DNA of 64,000 nt from Ptychodera flava (GCF_041260155.1 NC_091933.1:31675933-31739932); one strand, 5' to 3'. Counted from the first letter of the stretch, positions 11,555 through 24,650 are shown. Notes: a model not told the origin generated them from the sequence alone. Translations and numbers: made by a program.

Positions 11555-12590
11555 TACGCACTCTGTAGATGTAGTGAAAAACCTTTGTAAAGTGATACTT
11601 TTCTGCTGATAGTGTTCTTGAAGTGGAAACTAAGTATTTTACTAAGTATTATTTGAAAGGGTGAAACACGCAATTAATTAATAAAACACTTAATTTAGGC
11701 ATTCAATATTTACTGGTCTTTATGGCAAAACACAGGAAAATCACACCTGGTGGGACTGCTCATAAGGAAACAAGATGTAAAAAGTTGCTGAGTGAATGGA
11801 ACAAGCAGCATAGTGAATAAAAAACAAATGCTATTACAAATTGAACGTCGAGGGCGATGTTACGTGCCCTCTACTTTCCTCCAAACCACGTGACCCATAA
11901 AAACACACATTTCCCAGACTTGCAAGTACTGCAGCGAAGATGAACATAGATTGAAGAATCCTAGAAATAGATTGGTGAATCGTAGAAATGAAATATTCAT
12001 TTCCATGTTCACCGCCAATGATGTAGGCCGTCCAATTAAAATAGAAATTATCAACTCATCCATTTTTCACTTGAGTTATATTAGTTTCACCTGTTCTGAA
12101 GAATTCTAAAAAGTTAACAACTTTTCAATATCAAATTTTCATTCGTATTGTCTCATAATGTAAAGCAGTACAACCATGGTACGCACATGCTATATTGTGT
12201 CACTCTCTACATTTTGTAAATAGTGGAGTATTTGTCTATATCACAAGTTTGTATATTCCCATACATCAGGCAACCCAAAAAATCATAGAACACAAAATAC
12301 GCAACTCATACAAATATACCAAAGTATGAGTTATTTAAGAGGTTTTTGACATGCACTGATGACAAGGATCGAGCGCCCCAGTGACCATAAAAGTTACTGT
12401 ATTCAGATGATACGTTTAAGGCAATCTGTCGAGAAGCAGCGCGCTGCCGCAACAACAACTGGTTTGATCTTCTCCTCGGTAGTCACATATTCAAACTATA
12501 AGATACTGTTAGCCAGCTATTAACAGACCGTAGTTAACCAGTGGTGACTTCTGAGAAGGCCTGACTAAATAACAGCTATTATCTGGCTCC
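11555..12590. other. Resumed 3' flank of copy 1 and unique spacer
   Basis: 11555-11720 matches 32958-33120 downstream of copy 3 (actctgtagatg, gtgttcttgaagtgga, aatttaggcattcaat). From about 11,730 to 12,590 nothing recognisable is present. A run of 'cgtctgagaaggcctg' type short repeats occurs near 12,550-12,625. Confidence 0.55.
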
Positions 12591-13475
12591 AAGTTAAGCA
12601 AGGGACACGTCTGAGAAGGCCTGCAGTCAACTACTCATATGGAAAGCTACGAGCGTGACGTATATTTTGTGTACACAGACGATGTCTCATAACTGTACTG
12701 GATAAATATTGCAGAACCATGGAGGCAGAAAACGCTATGATTTTTATCTCAATGGTAGAAAAAACAAGGTTGTATGAAATCCGACAGGGGAATTATTTTC
12801 ATTGTGCAACTACTTGTAGATTAAATACTACTGATGGGTTAGTCTTTTCTTTCGTGGAGACCTCCATATTCATGTTTGTCTGCGGCCGACGAAAAACCGT
12901 TTGTGTGCAAAAGAATTAAATTATATAACGGTCATGCAAAAATATAAGCATGATTGTATTAAAGCTTTTACAGCGGAGAAAGAATGACAAATTTAATAGG
13001 AAATGAAAATTCCTCAGAAGCAATATGGCATTATCAATCAAGATTGTGAAATAAAAAACTGACAAAATAAGAGAATGAAAGTATACAAAAAGACTCTCAA
13101 TGGTAAAACAAGTGTACAGGAGATTTAAACTTCGGGAAGAAGAACAAGTTTTGAAACGGTCGTTCGCAAAGGTGATCGTAATATTACATGGTAATAAACA
13201 TCCCTGATTTTACACACATTTGTTCACAGATCCCAGACAAGTTCGAACGTTTTTACTATTCACAGATTGCGTCGGTTTTTCTTTTTAAAAATTATGACTT
13301 TAAAGGAAACCAAAGGATTACATTGTTGCTTAATTTAAAAAGTTGTACTTTATACATTTTACAATGCACGAAACATTTCTCAAATTTAATCATGTGCCAC
13401 TTCCCAAAATGCAACACTATCCATCCTTGCAATAATTTTTTCAATGATTAGAATGATTGAGACTTTTCCAAGAAC
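12590..13475 (+). repeat. Segmental duplication block D (copy 2 side)
   Basis: This matches 33738-34640 over about 0.9 kb. Shared strings are 'aagcaagggaca', 'acagacgatgtctcat', 'tggtagaaaa', 'gaacaagttttgaaacggtc' and 'acaagttcgaacgttttt'. Together with the following U and P blocks it shows that the segments before copies 2 and 4 come from one duplication of at least 4 kb. No gene is seen; a 66-codon frame at 12719 is not supported in the sister copy. Confidence 0.7.
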
Positions 13476-13489
13476 TATAGGAATTTAGT

Positions 13490-14960
13490 GATGTTTACTG
13501 CAATGTGCAAACTAGTTCTGTGTCCATATCTGTTTAACGAAATACACGTCTCTTCCTTTGTCTGTTATGCAAGACCTCTTGTTGCATGTTGTTGGTACAC
13601 TGAGAAAAGGCAAATTTCATGGAGGAAAAATTAGCGATTGTAACATGTGTTTTAACCTAAGATTTAAGAACTGAAGAGGCGGAAGGAATTCAGTGATAAC
13701 TATCCTGAATGACAATTAAAGCACAGTAAAGTCTGGGTTAAGCTTTTTATGTCTCATGACTGTTCACAAGGAAACAAGATGCTACAAGTGGCAAAGTGAA
13801 TGAAAACAAATGTAATTTCAAAGTTGAACACTGGGGGCATGGCAACATGCCCACTGGTGTATGCATTAAAGTGAATAAGCAAAGAAGACAACTGCTGTGA
13901 CTTGATAGATGAATGACCAACACATTGATAGTGTATGATGGGGAAACATGGCTTCCCTTCAACAGTAATAAAGCAGTGAATTGAACTTGATGTAGTGGGC
14001 AGTTCCATTGATGGTAATATCCAGTTGAAATCATTCATTTGTGTTGCATGTTTGAAAGTCAAAGGTCACTTTCATTTATCATGTATAACTTGTCCTTCGA
14101 TGCAAGTAGTAAGTACCTACTAAATTGTGATTATGTACAAATTTGTTTGACAGGGATGTAATTGTTATTGTACTGTCTTAATTTGTACACAACTAAACAA
14201 TTTCATCCTTGCTGCACCACTGTAATCCTTAATCATTTTAAGATAAACTTAACTTTCTTTAGAAACTATCCACAGCCATGACTAGCTGCATGTCGAAATA
14301 TCACTGAACATAATTTATCAATTACAATCTTTTCACACGATAGTAACTTTTGCAGCCACATTGTGAATATCAGAATTACCTTTCTATATTGATATCTTTC
14401 TATATGATGTAAGGGGTCAAATATTCCTAGTGTTGAAGTATGTTGAATTTCAACCCAATAAGCTTATCTGGAATTACCCAAAAAATTAAGAGGAGCTTGA
14501 AGGATGTATGAGGATGGTACATTTGCAGCAAGCATTAAAGCTCAGGATTTTGCCCTTTTTTACATACAAATCGTCGCCAATTTTGATCCGTTTCCCTCAA
14601 AGGAGTTCCTTTTAAAGGTTATGTAAGTGTTTACTACACAGAAAAAAGGGATTAATTACTGCATACCCCCTTCATTGAATGATATGTCCTTTCTCACTGT
14701 AATATTAGACAATGCAGACCTGATAATTTAACAGGCAACAACCCTCTTCACATCACAATAGAAGAATCAATCGTTGCTGACTGATACTGGAGTGAAACTT
14801 AAACTCCGTTCATACAACGGCATCAGGTAAGGTAGAGATACTACTCGGATTTCTCGTGTGACTATTTGCTTGTGAAATTTTATTGTGATAGTCTATGCAA
14901 AACTCTCAACCTATGGAAATGTTTGAGTGTATTTTTGCACGTAACATTTATTAAATTTCA
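13490..14960 (+). repeat. Upstream block U2
   Basis: A non-coding block matching U7 (34830-36395) closely and U3-U6 more distantly. It lacks the hairpin MITE and the TTAA MITE found in U3-U6: the empty sites read 'cttgtgaaattttattgtg' near 14,870 and 'cattttaagataaac' near 14,235. About 280 bp present at the start of U7 (34643-34926) is deleted here. Confidence 0.75.
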
Positions 14961-15515
14961 TTGACTCACAGCACAGCCTTAGGGTTTACATCAGTTCATG
15001 AAGTATTGCATTAACACATACGGAACAATTATTATCATCGTCAGTTAAATTGCAGAACTCTTGTCTGCTGTCATTTCTTTGATATTGAGATTTCTCGAAC
15101 ATCCCTTCAAATTGTTAATACGGAAATTGTGATTGAAAAGTAAAACAAAAATCCCTCTACTTAAGCTATAAAGATACTAAAAGCATCTTCTTAGACATTG
15201 TCGATTCACGTTTATTTGTTAAATATATTTCTAAGTTGGTGCTTCAGCATATTGCAGCAGATTGTTGTACTAGATGGGCTCTTAAAAGATAATAGACATA
15301 AAGTTAGCATTTGAACATTCCTTCATTGACTACTCTCCATTTTGTGACCGTATATGGAGATGTTTGTGAAGACTGGTGCGATATATATCTTCTGTCAAAC
15401 AACTGATGAGGAGAGATAGGAGATATTATTAAAATGCTTGGATTGTCCACAGACAGAAGGATCATGGTGAATCTATGAATTACACTCTCAAATTATTTGT
15501 ATGATTTTTTCTAGA
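14961..15515 (+). promoter_or_regulatory. Proximal block P2 before C1q relic copy 2
   Basis: This is the same block as P4 (36396-36953), with the TATA-like 'cgtatatggag' near 15,350 and a 'gattttttctag' acceptor directly before the relic ATG. It is probably idle because the gene body downstream is lost. Confidence 0.4.
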
Positions 15516-15705
15516 ATGGATGGGAGAACAGAAAATCTAGTTTGCATTTTAATTATGATGTTTATTCAAATCACTACTGCATAAGTCACTGATGAAGGCC
15601 AGTGTCTAAGTATCTGTGCAGAGTCGTGGCCTGATACAAAGGGTCCTATTGGACCTCCCGGACCACCTGGTGCACCTGGCATTTCCGGACCGGTAGGAAG
15701 ACAAG
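15516..15705 (+). pseudogene. C1q copy 2: orphan exon 1 relic
   Basis: The 190-nt interval aligns base for base with exon 1 of copies 1, 3 and 4. The CAA codon at the end of the signal peptide (TTAQ in the others) is TAA. The donor after CAAG reads TTAATA instead of GTAATA. Intron-1 sequence continues to about 16,445 and then changes abruptly to U-block sequence, so exons 2 and 3 and the 3' flank are absent. This copy cannot make a C1q protein. Confidence 0.93.
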
Positions 15706-16454
15706 TTAATACTACACTCTATCAGGCTTTAATACTTGGACATGGATATACATGTGATGTATTCAAAATTACGTTAATTAGATGTTCTGAGATGCCTCAG
15801 ATACTGTTGACATATTAATGTGTGTGTCTGTACATTATGAATCTATTAGTTTCAATTGTGAACGATAAAAACGTTCATTTAATCCTCCTAAACATATTTT
15901 TCAAAAAAAGCTAACAGAGTATTTGCCATAGGCTGACACTGTTTATTGCAGCTGTCAGAGTCATTTTATTCTGATGCATAACATAAATGATGTATATAAT
16001 GAATCAGTTAAATACCTCTTTATTCTCTTTTACAACTTAGAACAGCTACAATGGCAAATAATAATATTGCTGATAGTTCATCCCGTATTCCGGCCTTATT
16101 TCCAGTTTGTCATAGCAGCATTCATATCAAATCAGTACTTTACATCAACAAATTCTCTCCACATATTAAAGCTGCGACAGTTTTGTGTTTCATGCGTGGT
16201 ACAGTTTTGTTCGTCCCCATTGTAGTCTCTAGCATGCACCTTAAAAAACAAAAATATCTGTTGAAAATGTCCCAAGTTGTTTTTAAGATTCTTTAGGATA
16301 GATTGGTACCTCGGTAGCATCTGCTTCTATATACCATGAAAATCGAATGTGCCAAGTATGATATTTTTGCATGGTGTATTGATAAGTATTGATTCAGTAA
16401 GCAATCAAGTCAATATCAATGAAGGAAATCTATTCACCTCAGATCATACAATAC

Positions 16455-18490
16455 CACAAATGTATCTTAGGAAGCATATTTACCCACAGTCATAAGCACA
16501 TACTCCTTCAATTCGTCCGTAGTCATCTCATATCGTCAACTTTGCAAGTTTACTGCGATGTGTATATCCGGTGTAGTGGTTTTCTGTGTCCCTGTCTGTT
16601 TGACGAAATGCACTTCTCTTCCTTTGTCTATTGTGCAAGACCTCTGTATTGCATGTTGTTGATCAGTACACTGACAAAAGATGAATTTCTGAGCGAAAAC
16701 GTAGTAGAAAATGTAAGCATGTGTTGTAACCTGCGATTAAAAAGCTGTAAAGACTGAAGGAATTCAATATTAACTGCCCTGTATGGCAATTAAAACAGGG
16801 TAAGTCACACCGGGGTTAACCTTTTTTATGTTTCATGACTGCTCACAACCAAACAGGAATGTATAGTAGCAAAGTGAATGAAAACAAACGTCAAAGTTGA
16901 AAACTGTGGCATGGCAAAATGTTCGTTGCTATGTGGTTTTGATGTGGAATAGCCAAGAAGACATCTGCCGTAACTTGATAGATGAATGGCCAACACACTA
17001 AAACCATACAAATGTGACGAGGAAACATGGCTTCCCCAGAACAACAAAAGCAGTGAAATAATGAACTTGATATAGTGGACAGTTCCACTGCAGAACTGTA
17101 AAACATTGGTATTTTACGCCCAGTGATTGTATTGATGGTAATGTCCACATGAAATGTTTTATTTGTATTGCATGATTGAAAATAAAAGGTCATTTTTATA
17201 TTCCGTATATAACTTGCCCTACGTTGCAAGTAACTAGCTACCAAGTTTGTGTTTACATACTAATTTGAGAGATGTAATTGTAATTTCACAATCTTAATTC
17301 GTTCACAACTGAGTAACTTCACCCTTATTTGTTGTTCCACGGCAATTCTGATACATATCAGTTTAATGAATGCTCCTCGAAAGTGAAAGACTCAAACTTT
17401 TACTAAAACTTTCCTCGAGGAATCTTTTAAACGTTTTCTTTCAAAAATAAGAATAAAAATGTAGGGTCGCCACACAAATTTTGGAAATAGAGAAACAAAT
17501 TACCCGAGGTTTACCAATACATGTATTTTACATTCAAAATGGCCGACATCCTTGTGTTTACTCTGTTGAGAAAAAGAAAAGTTTTGATTTTCGAAAAACT
17601 CAGATGATGAATTTTTTCTGACATCAAGAAGTGTAAACGAGCATCCACAAGTGGTAGATCTGCAAAGAATTGTAAAAGTTTGATCGTCAGAATATCTATC
17701 CCTGATGTTAGGGGTCAATTTATTCCTGGTTTCAACATATGTGAAATTTATACCCAATAAGCATATCTGGAATTATCCAAATAATTCAGAGGAGCTCGAA
17801 AGATGTATGAAGGTGGGTATTTGCATCAAGCAGTTAATGCTAAAAATTTTACCTTTCTTTAATATAAAAATTGTCACCAATTTTGATCCATTTCCCTCAG
17901 AGCAGGTTTCTTTAAAAGGTTATGTCAGTGTTTTACTCCCCAGAAAACGCCATTTATTACTGCACACCCCCTTCATTAAATGATATATCCTTAGTCGCCG
18001 TATTTTAGACATTGCAGACTATGCAACAGGCATTAACCCTATTCACATCACAGTTGAAGAATCAATTGTTGCTGACTGATACCTTTATAAGCTGGGGTTA
18101 AAATTCGTCCACACAAAAGCATTAGGTAATGCAGAGATGCTACTGGCAATTCTCAATCGACTTGGCTCTTGAAATCTTATAAACCTTTAAAATGTGTAAA
18201 AACTGCAAAAGTGCAATCGTGAAAGAGATAAAACTATGGTACCGTAAAAACAGCAGAAAAAACACTGCATGGGTGTCAGGAAACTAGAACTACAGCGGTA
18301 TCGGGTTCGACCCTTCATCAGTGAAATGTCATTCACTGACGAAACCCGAACCGTATGTTGTTTTAATCTCCGGATACCCAATGTTTTTTCTGCTATTTTT
18401 CCGGTACCATAGTTTTATCTCTTGTGAAATCTAGTTTTGATAATCTATGCAGAATTCTCAATCCCTGCAAAGCTTGAACATATTTTTCTT
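16455..18490 (+). repeat. U-array unit U3
   Basis: First of four tandem U units. It is joined to intron 1 of copy 2 near 16,446-16,456, where both parents share ACAATAC. It contains a shortened TTAA MITE (17363 to about 17702) and a hairpin MITE (18224-18422). About 300 bp around 16.74-17.05 kb are identical or nearly so to U4 at 18.72-19.03 kb. Length is about 2.0 kb, like U5. Confidence 0.8.
18224..18422. mobile_element. Hairpin MITE in U3
   Basis: Ends AGAGATAAAACTATGGTACC and GGTACCATAGTTTTATCTCT are inverted and extend to about 40 bp (…cagcagaaaaaac / gttttttctgc…). The 199-bp element is flanked by GTGAA on the left and tGTGAA on the right, a possible target duplication. U2, U7 and U1 lack it. 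Confidence 0.8.
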
Positions 18491-19325
18491 CCATTCGTCT
18501 GCAGTCCTCTTATATCGTTAACTGTGCAAGTTTACTGCAATGTGCAAACCCGGTGTTGTTGTTTTCTGTGTCAATGCCTGTTGGACGAAATGCACTTCTC
18601 TTCCTCTGTAATGCAAGACCTCTGTGTTGCATGTTGTTGATCAGTACACTGACAAAAGATGAATTTCTGACAGAAAAAAGTAACAATTAATCGTAGCACG
18701 TGTTGTAACCTGCGATTAAAAAGCTGAAAAGACTGAAGGAATTCAATGTTAACTGCCCTGTATGGCAATTAAAACAGGGTAAGTCACACCGGGGTTAACC
18801 TTTTTTATGTTTCATGACTGCTCACAACCAAACAGGAATGTATAGTAGCAAAGTGAATGAAAACAAACGTCAAAGTTGAAAACTGTGGCATGGCAAAATG
18901 TTCGTTGCTATGTGGTTTTGATGTGGAATAGCCAAGAAGACATCTGCCGTAACTTGATAGATGAATGGCCAACACACTAAAACCATACAAATGTGACGAG
19001 GAAACATGGCTTCCCCAGAACAACAAAAGCAGTGAAGTGAACTTGGTATAGTGGACAGTTCCACGGCAGAACTGTTGAACATTGGTATTTTACACCCAGT
19101 GATTGTATTGATGGTAATATCCACATGAAATGTTTTATTTGTATTGCATGATTAAAAGTCAAAGGTCATTTTGTATATAACTTGCCTGTGTTGTAAGTAA
19201 ATACCAAATTTGTGTTAACATACTAATTTGAGAGATGTAATTGTGATTTCACAATCTTACTTCGTATACAACTGAGCACCTGCACCCTTAATTAATGTTC
19301 CACTGTAGTCATGATACATATCAGT

Positions 19326-19799
19326 TTAAGGTATACTCCTCGAAAGTCAAAGACTTAAACTTTTACTAAAACTTTCCTCAAGGAATCTTTTAAACATTTT
19401 CTTTCAAAAATCAAAAGTAAAAATTTGGGGTCACCATACAAATTTTGGAAATACAGAAACAAATTGCCCATTTCAAGGTTTACCAATATTTGAAATTCAA
19501 AATTGCCGCTATCCCCGTGTTAACTCTATGAAGAAAAAGAAAAGTTCCGCTTTTCGAAAAACTGAGATGGTGAATGTTTTGCTGTAAATGAGCATCCACA
19601 AGGACAATTGGTAGATTAGGAAAGACTTGTAAAAGTTTGAGCGTTAGGATATCTGTCCCTGATGTTAGGGGTCAGTATATTCCTAGTTTCGACAATGTTA
19701 AATTTATACGTAATGAGCATAATTATCTGGAATTATCCACGAAACAAAGAGAAGCCTGAAGGATGTATGAAGATGGGTATTTGCATCATTCTACCTTAA
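19326..19799. mobile_element. TTAA MITE in U4, with U-derived insert
   Basis: The left end TTAAGGTATACTCC and right end CATTCTACCTTAA match the ends of the clean copy at 63499-63856. TTAA at both ends is the target duplication; U2 has the empty site 'cattttaagataaac'. About 130 bp of U sequence (from 'gatgttaggggtcag' to 'ggtatttgcat') lie between the element body and its right end. This suggests conversion or ectopic recombination. The TTAA target fits piggyBac or Kolobok kin. Confidence 0.7.
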
Positions 19800-20477
19800 T
19801 TACGCAAACTTAACTTTTCAGAAAGTTTTCATAGCCCTGAATGGCTACATGATTAGTTATCAATGTATACAAATCATTAATAACAATCTTATCTCGCGAC
19901 GGTAACTCATGCATTCACACTGTGAATATTAGAATGGACATTCTACTCTTTATGATGTTAGGGGTCAATATTCCTAGTTTCGACATATGTTAAATTTATA
20001 CCAAATGAGCATATCTGGAATTGTCCACGAAATAAAGAAGAGCTTGAAGTATGTATGAAGATGGGTATTTGCATCAAGCAGTTAACGTTAAGAATTTTGC
20101 CTCTCTTTAACATAAATATCGATCCGTTTCCCTCAGAGCAGGTTTCTTTAAAAGGTTATGTCAGTGTTTTACTTCCCAGGAAAAGCCATTTATTACTACA
20201 CGCCCCCTTCCTAAAATGATTTATCCTTTCTCACCATAATATTAGATTGCAGACCTGACAATTTAACAGGCAACAACCCTATTCACATAGGGTAGAAGAA
20301 TCATTTGTAGAAGAATCATTTGTTGCGGACTGATACCTTCATAAGCCAGGGATAAAATTCGTCCACACAACGGCATTAGGTAAGTTAGAGATGCTACTCG
20401 CGTGTCTCATGTGACTTGGCTTGTGAAATCTTATAAACCTTGAAAAGGTGTAAAAACTGCACAAGTTAAAGCGTGAA

Positions 20478-20656
20478 AAGAAATGAAACTACGATACCGA
20501 AAAAACAGCAGGAAAAAACGCTCCATGGGTGTCAGGAAATTTGACCCTTCATCAGTGAAGTGTCATTCACTGACGTAACCCGAACCGTCTGTTGTTTTAA
20601 TCTCCGGATACGCAATGTTTTTTCTCCTATTTTTCCGGTACCATAGTTTTATCTCT
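20478..20656. mobile_element. Hairpin MITE in U4
   Basis: Orthologous to the U3 element at the same unit position. The left arm has drifted (aagaaatgaaactacgatac); the right arm (ggtaccatagttttatctct) is kept. Confidence 0.7.
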
Positions 20657-20725
20657 TGAGAAATCTAGTTTTGATAGTCTATGCAGAACTCTCAATTCCT
20701 GCAAAGCTCGAACATATTTTTTGTT

Positions 20726-22677
20726 TCATTCGTCTGCAGACCTCTGATATCGTTAACTGTGCAAGTTTACAGCAATGACTCCCCAATGTGCAAGCCCGGT
20801 GTTGTGGTTTTCTATGTCCATGTCTGTTTGACGAAATGCACTTCTCTTCCTTTGTCTGCTATGCTGAGAAAAGATGAATTTCTGAGAGAAAAAGTAGTAG
20901 AAAAAGTTAGCATGTGTTCTAACCTGCGATTAAAAAGCTGAAATTACTAAAGGAATTCAATGTTAACTACTTTGTATGGCAATCAAAACAGGAAAGTCAC
21001 ACCGAGGTTAACCTTTTTTATGTATCACGACTGCTCACAACCAAACATGAAGGTACAAGTAGCAAAATAAATGAAAATAACGTCAAAGTTGAACACTGGG
21101 GCATGGCAAAATGTCCGTTGCTATATGCTCTTGGTGTGAAATAGCCTAGGGGACATGTGCCGTGACTTGATAAATGAATGGCCAACACACTAAAACCATA
21201 CAAATGTGACGAGAAAACATGGCTTCCCCAGAACAATAAAAACAGTGAAATAATGAACTTGATATAGTGGACAGTTCCACTGCAGAACTGTAAAACATTG
21301 GTATTTTACGCCCAGTGATTGTATTGATGGTAATGTCCACATGAAATGTTTTATTTGTATTGCATGATTGAAAGTCAAAGGTCATTTTTATATTCCGTAT
21401 ATAACTTGCCCCACGTTACAAGTAAATACCTGCCAAGTTTGTGTTTACATAGTAATTTGAGCGATGTAATTGTAATTTTACAATCTTCATTTATTCGCAA
21501 CTGAGTAACTTTACCCATAATTTTTATTCCACTGTAATTCTGATATATGTCAGTTTAAGGTATGCTCCTCGAAAGTGAAAGGCTCAAACTTTTACTCAAA
21601 CTGTACTCAAGGAATCTTTTAAACATTTTCTTTCAAAAATAAGAACAAAAATCTTGGTTGGCTATACAAATTTTGGAAATAGAGAAACAAATTACCCGAG
21701 GTTTACCAATACATATATTTGACATTCAAAATGGCCGCCATCCTTGCGTTTAATCTGTTGAGAAAAAAAAGTTTTGATTCTCGAAAAACTGAGATGGTGA
21801 ATTTTTTCTGACATCAAGAGGTGTAAGCGAGTATCCACAAGTGGTAGATCTGCAAAGAATTGTAAAAGTTTGATCGTCAGAATATCTGTCCCTGATGTTA
21901 GTGGTCAATTTATTCCTGGTTTCAACATATGTGAAATTTATACCCAATAAGCATATCTGGAATTATCCAAAAAATTCAGAGGAGCTCGAAAGATGTATGG
22001 AGGTGGGTATTTGCATCAAGCAGTTAATGCTAAAATTTTTGCCTGTCTTTAACATAAAAATTGTCACCAATTTTGATCCGTTTCCCGCAGAGGAGGTTTC
22101 TTTAAAAGGTTATATCAGTGTTTTACTCCCCAGAAAACACCATTAATTACTGCATACTCCTTTCATTCAATGATATACCCATTGTCGCCGTATTATTAGA
22201 CATTGCAGACTATGCAATTCAACAGGCATTAACCCTATTCACATCACAGTAGAAGAATCAATTGTTGCTGACTGATACCTTTATAAGCTGGGGTTAAAAT
22301 TCGTCCACACAAAAGCATTAGGTAATGCAGAGATGCTACTGGCAATTCTCAATCGACTTGGCCCTTGAAATCTTATAAACCTTTAAAATGTGTAAAAAAT
22401 GCAAAAGAGCAAGCGTGAAAGAGATAAAACTAAGGTACTGAAAAAAAAACTGCATGAGTGTCAGAAAATAAGTACTACAGTGGTATCGTGTTTGACCCTT
22501 CATCAGTGAAGTGTCATTCACTGACGAAACCCGAACCGTCTGTTGTTTTAATCTCCGGATACGCAATGTTTTTTCTCCTATTTTTCCGGTACCATAGTTT
22601 TATCTCTTGAGAAATCTAGTTTTGATAGTCTATGCAGAACTCTCAATTCCTGCAAAGCTCGAACATATTTTTTGTTT
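20726..22677 (+). repeat. U-array unit U5
   Basis: About 1.95 kb, built like U3: the MITE body (21555 to about 21892) joins directly to 'ctgatgttagtggtcaat' without the right end or the extra U piece. The stretch 21.24-21.38 kb is nearly identical to U3 at 17.05-17.18 kb. Confidence 0.8.
22420..22607. mobile_element. Hairpin MITE in U5
   Basis: Ends AGAGATAAAACTAAGGTAC and GGTACCATAGTTTTATCTCT. Same unit position as the copies in U3, U4 and U6. Confidence 0.7.
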
Positions 22678-23530
22678 CATTCGTCTGCAGACCTCTGATA
22701 TCGTTAACTGTGCAAGTTTACAGCAATGACTCCCCAATGTGCAAGCCCGGTGTTGCGGTTTTCTATGTCCATGTCTATTTGACGAAATGTACTTCTCTTC
22801 CTTTGTCTGCTATGCAAAACCTCTGTGTTGCACTTTGTTGATCAGTACACTGAGAAAAGATGAATTTCAGAGACAAAAAGTAGTAGAAAAAGTTAGCATG
22901 TGTTCTAACCTGCGATTAAAAAACTGAAAAGACTAAAGGAATTCAATGTTAACTACTTTGTATGGCAATCAAAACAGGAAAGTCACACCGAGGTTAACCT
23001 TTTTTATGTATCACGACTGCTCACAACCAAACATGAAGGTACAAGTAGCAAAATGAATAAAAATAACGTCAAAGTTGAACACTGGGGCATGGCAAAATGT
23101 CCGTTGCTATGTGCTTTTGATGTGAAATAGCCAAGAAGACATATGCCGTGACTTGATAGATGAATGACAAACACATTGAAACCTTACAAATGTGACGAGG
23201 AAACATGGCTTCCCAAGAACAATAAAAGCAGTGAAGTGAACTTGATATAGTTGAAAGTTCCACTGCAGAACTCTAAAACATTGGTATTTTACACCCAGTG
23301 ATTGTATTGATGGTAATATCCACATGGAATGTTTTACTTGTATTGCCTGATTGAAAATCAAAGGTCATTTTATATTTCGTATATAACTTGTCCTACGTTG
23401 CAAGTAAATACCTACCAAATTTATGTTTACATACTAATTTGAGAGATGTCATTTCACAATCTCTATTCATTCACAACTGAGTAACTTTACCCTTAACTGT
23501 TGTTCCACGGTAATTCTGATACATATCAGT

Positions 23531-24009
23531 TTAAGGTATGCTCCTCGAAAGTGAAAGACTTCGACTTTTACTCAAACTTTCCTCAAGGAAACATTTTCTT
23601 TCAAAAATCAAGAATGAAAATCTGGGGTCACCATAAATATTTTTAAAATAGAGAAGAAAACTACCCGAGGTTTACCAATATTTGAAATTCAAATTGGCCG
23701 CTATCCCTGTGTTAACTCTGTGAACAAAAAGACAAGTTCTGCTTTTCGAAAAAATGAGATGGTGAATGTTTATCTTATTTATCTTATATCAAGAGCTGTA
23801 AACGTGCATCCACAAGCACAATTGGTAGATTAGGAAAGACTTGTAAAAGTTTGAGCGCAGAATATCTGTCCATGATGTTAGGGGTCAATATATTCCTAGT
23901 TCCGACATATGTTAAATTTCTACGTAATGAGTATATCTGAAATTATCCACGAAATAAAGAGAAGCCTGAAGGATGTATGAAGATGGGTATTTGCATCATT
24001 CTACCTTAA
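23531..24009. mobile_element. TTAA MITE in U6, with U-derived insert
   Basis: Left TTAAGGTATGCTCC and right CATTCTACCTTAA. Arrangement is the same as in U4, 4.21 kb away, including the U piece before the right end. Confidence 0.7.
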
Positions 24010-24650
24010 TTACGCAAACTTAACTTTTTCAGAAACTATTCATAGCCATGACTGGCTACATGATTAGTTATCAATGTATACAAATCATTAATAACAATCT
24101 TATCACGCGACAGTAACTCATGCATTCACACTGTGAATATATTATATTAGAATGGACATTCTACTCTTTATGATGTCAATATTCCTAGTTTCGACATATG
24201 TTAAATTTATAGCCAATGAGCATATCTGGAATTGTCCACGAAATAAAGAAGAGCTTGAAGTATGTATGAAGATGGGTATTTGCATCAAGCAGTTAACGTT
24301 AAGAATTTTGCCTGTATTTAACATAAAAATCGATCCGTTTCCCTCACAGCAGGTTTCTTTAAAAGGTTATGTCAGTGTTTTACTCCCCAGGAAAAGCCAT
24401 TTTTACTGCACACCCCCTTCTTTGAATGATTTATCCTTTCTCACCATAATATTAGATTGCAGACCTGACAATTTAATAGGCAATTCACATCACAGAAGAA
24501 GAATCATTTGTTGCTGACTGATACCTTCATAAGCCAGGGTTAAAATTCGTCCACACAACGACATTAGGTAAGGTAGAGATGCTACTCGCATTTCTCGTGA
24601 AATCTTATAAATCTTGAAAATGTGTAAAAACTGCACAAGTGCAAGCGTGA

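Larger units (their letters stand above)
18491..20725 (+). repeat. U-array unit U4
   Basis: About 2.23 kb. It carries a TTAA MITE (19326-19799) whose 3' part contains an inserted copy of U sequence, and the hairpin MITE (20478-20656). It matches U6 in structure: both share 'ttgaaattcaaa.t.gccgctatcc' and the 'tgcatcattctaccttaattacgc' junction 4.21 kb apart. Its end and that of U5 are nearly identical (20.59-20.83 and 22.54-22.77 kb). Confidence 0.8.

Noticed and set aside
16826-17047. Minus-strand 73-codon frame repeated identically in U3 and U4 (also 18805-19026), with relatives near 21018 and 13754
   Set aside because: Frames in U5, U6, U2 and U7 differ in start, length and phase. The identity reflects recent DNA-level homogenisation, not coding constraint, and no domain is recognisable.
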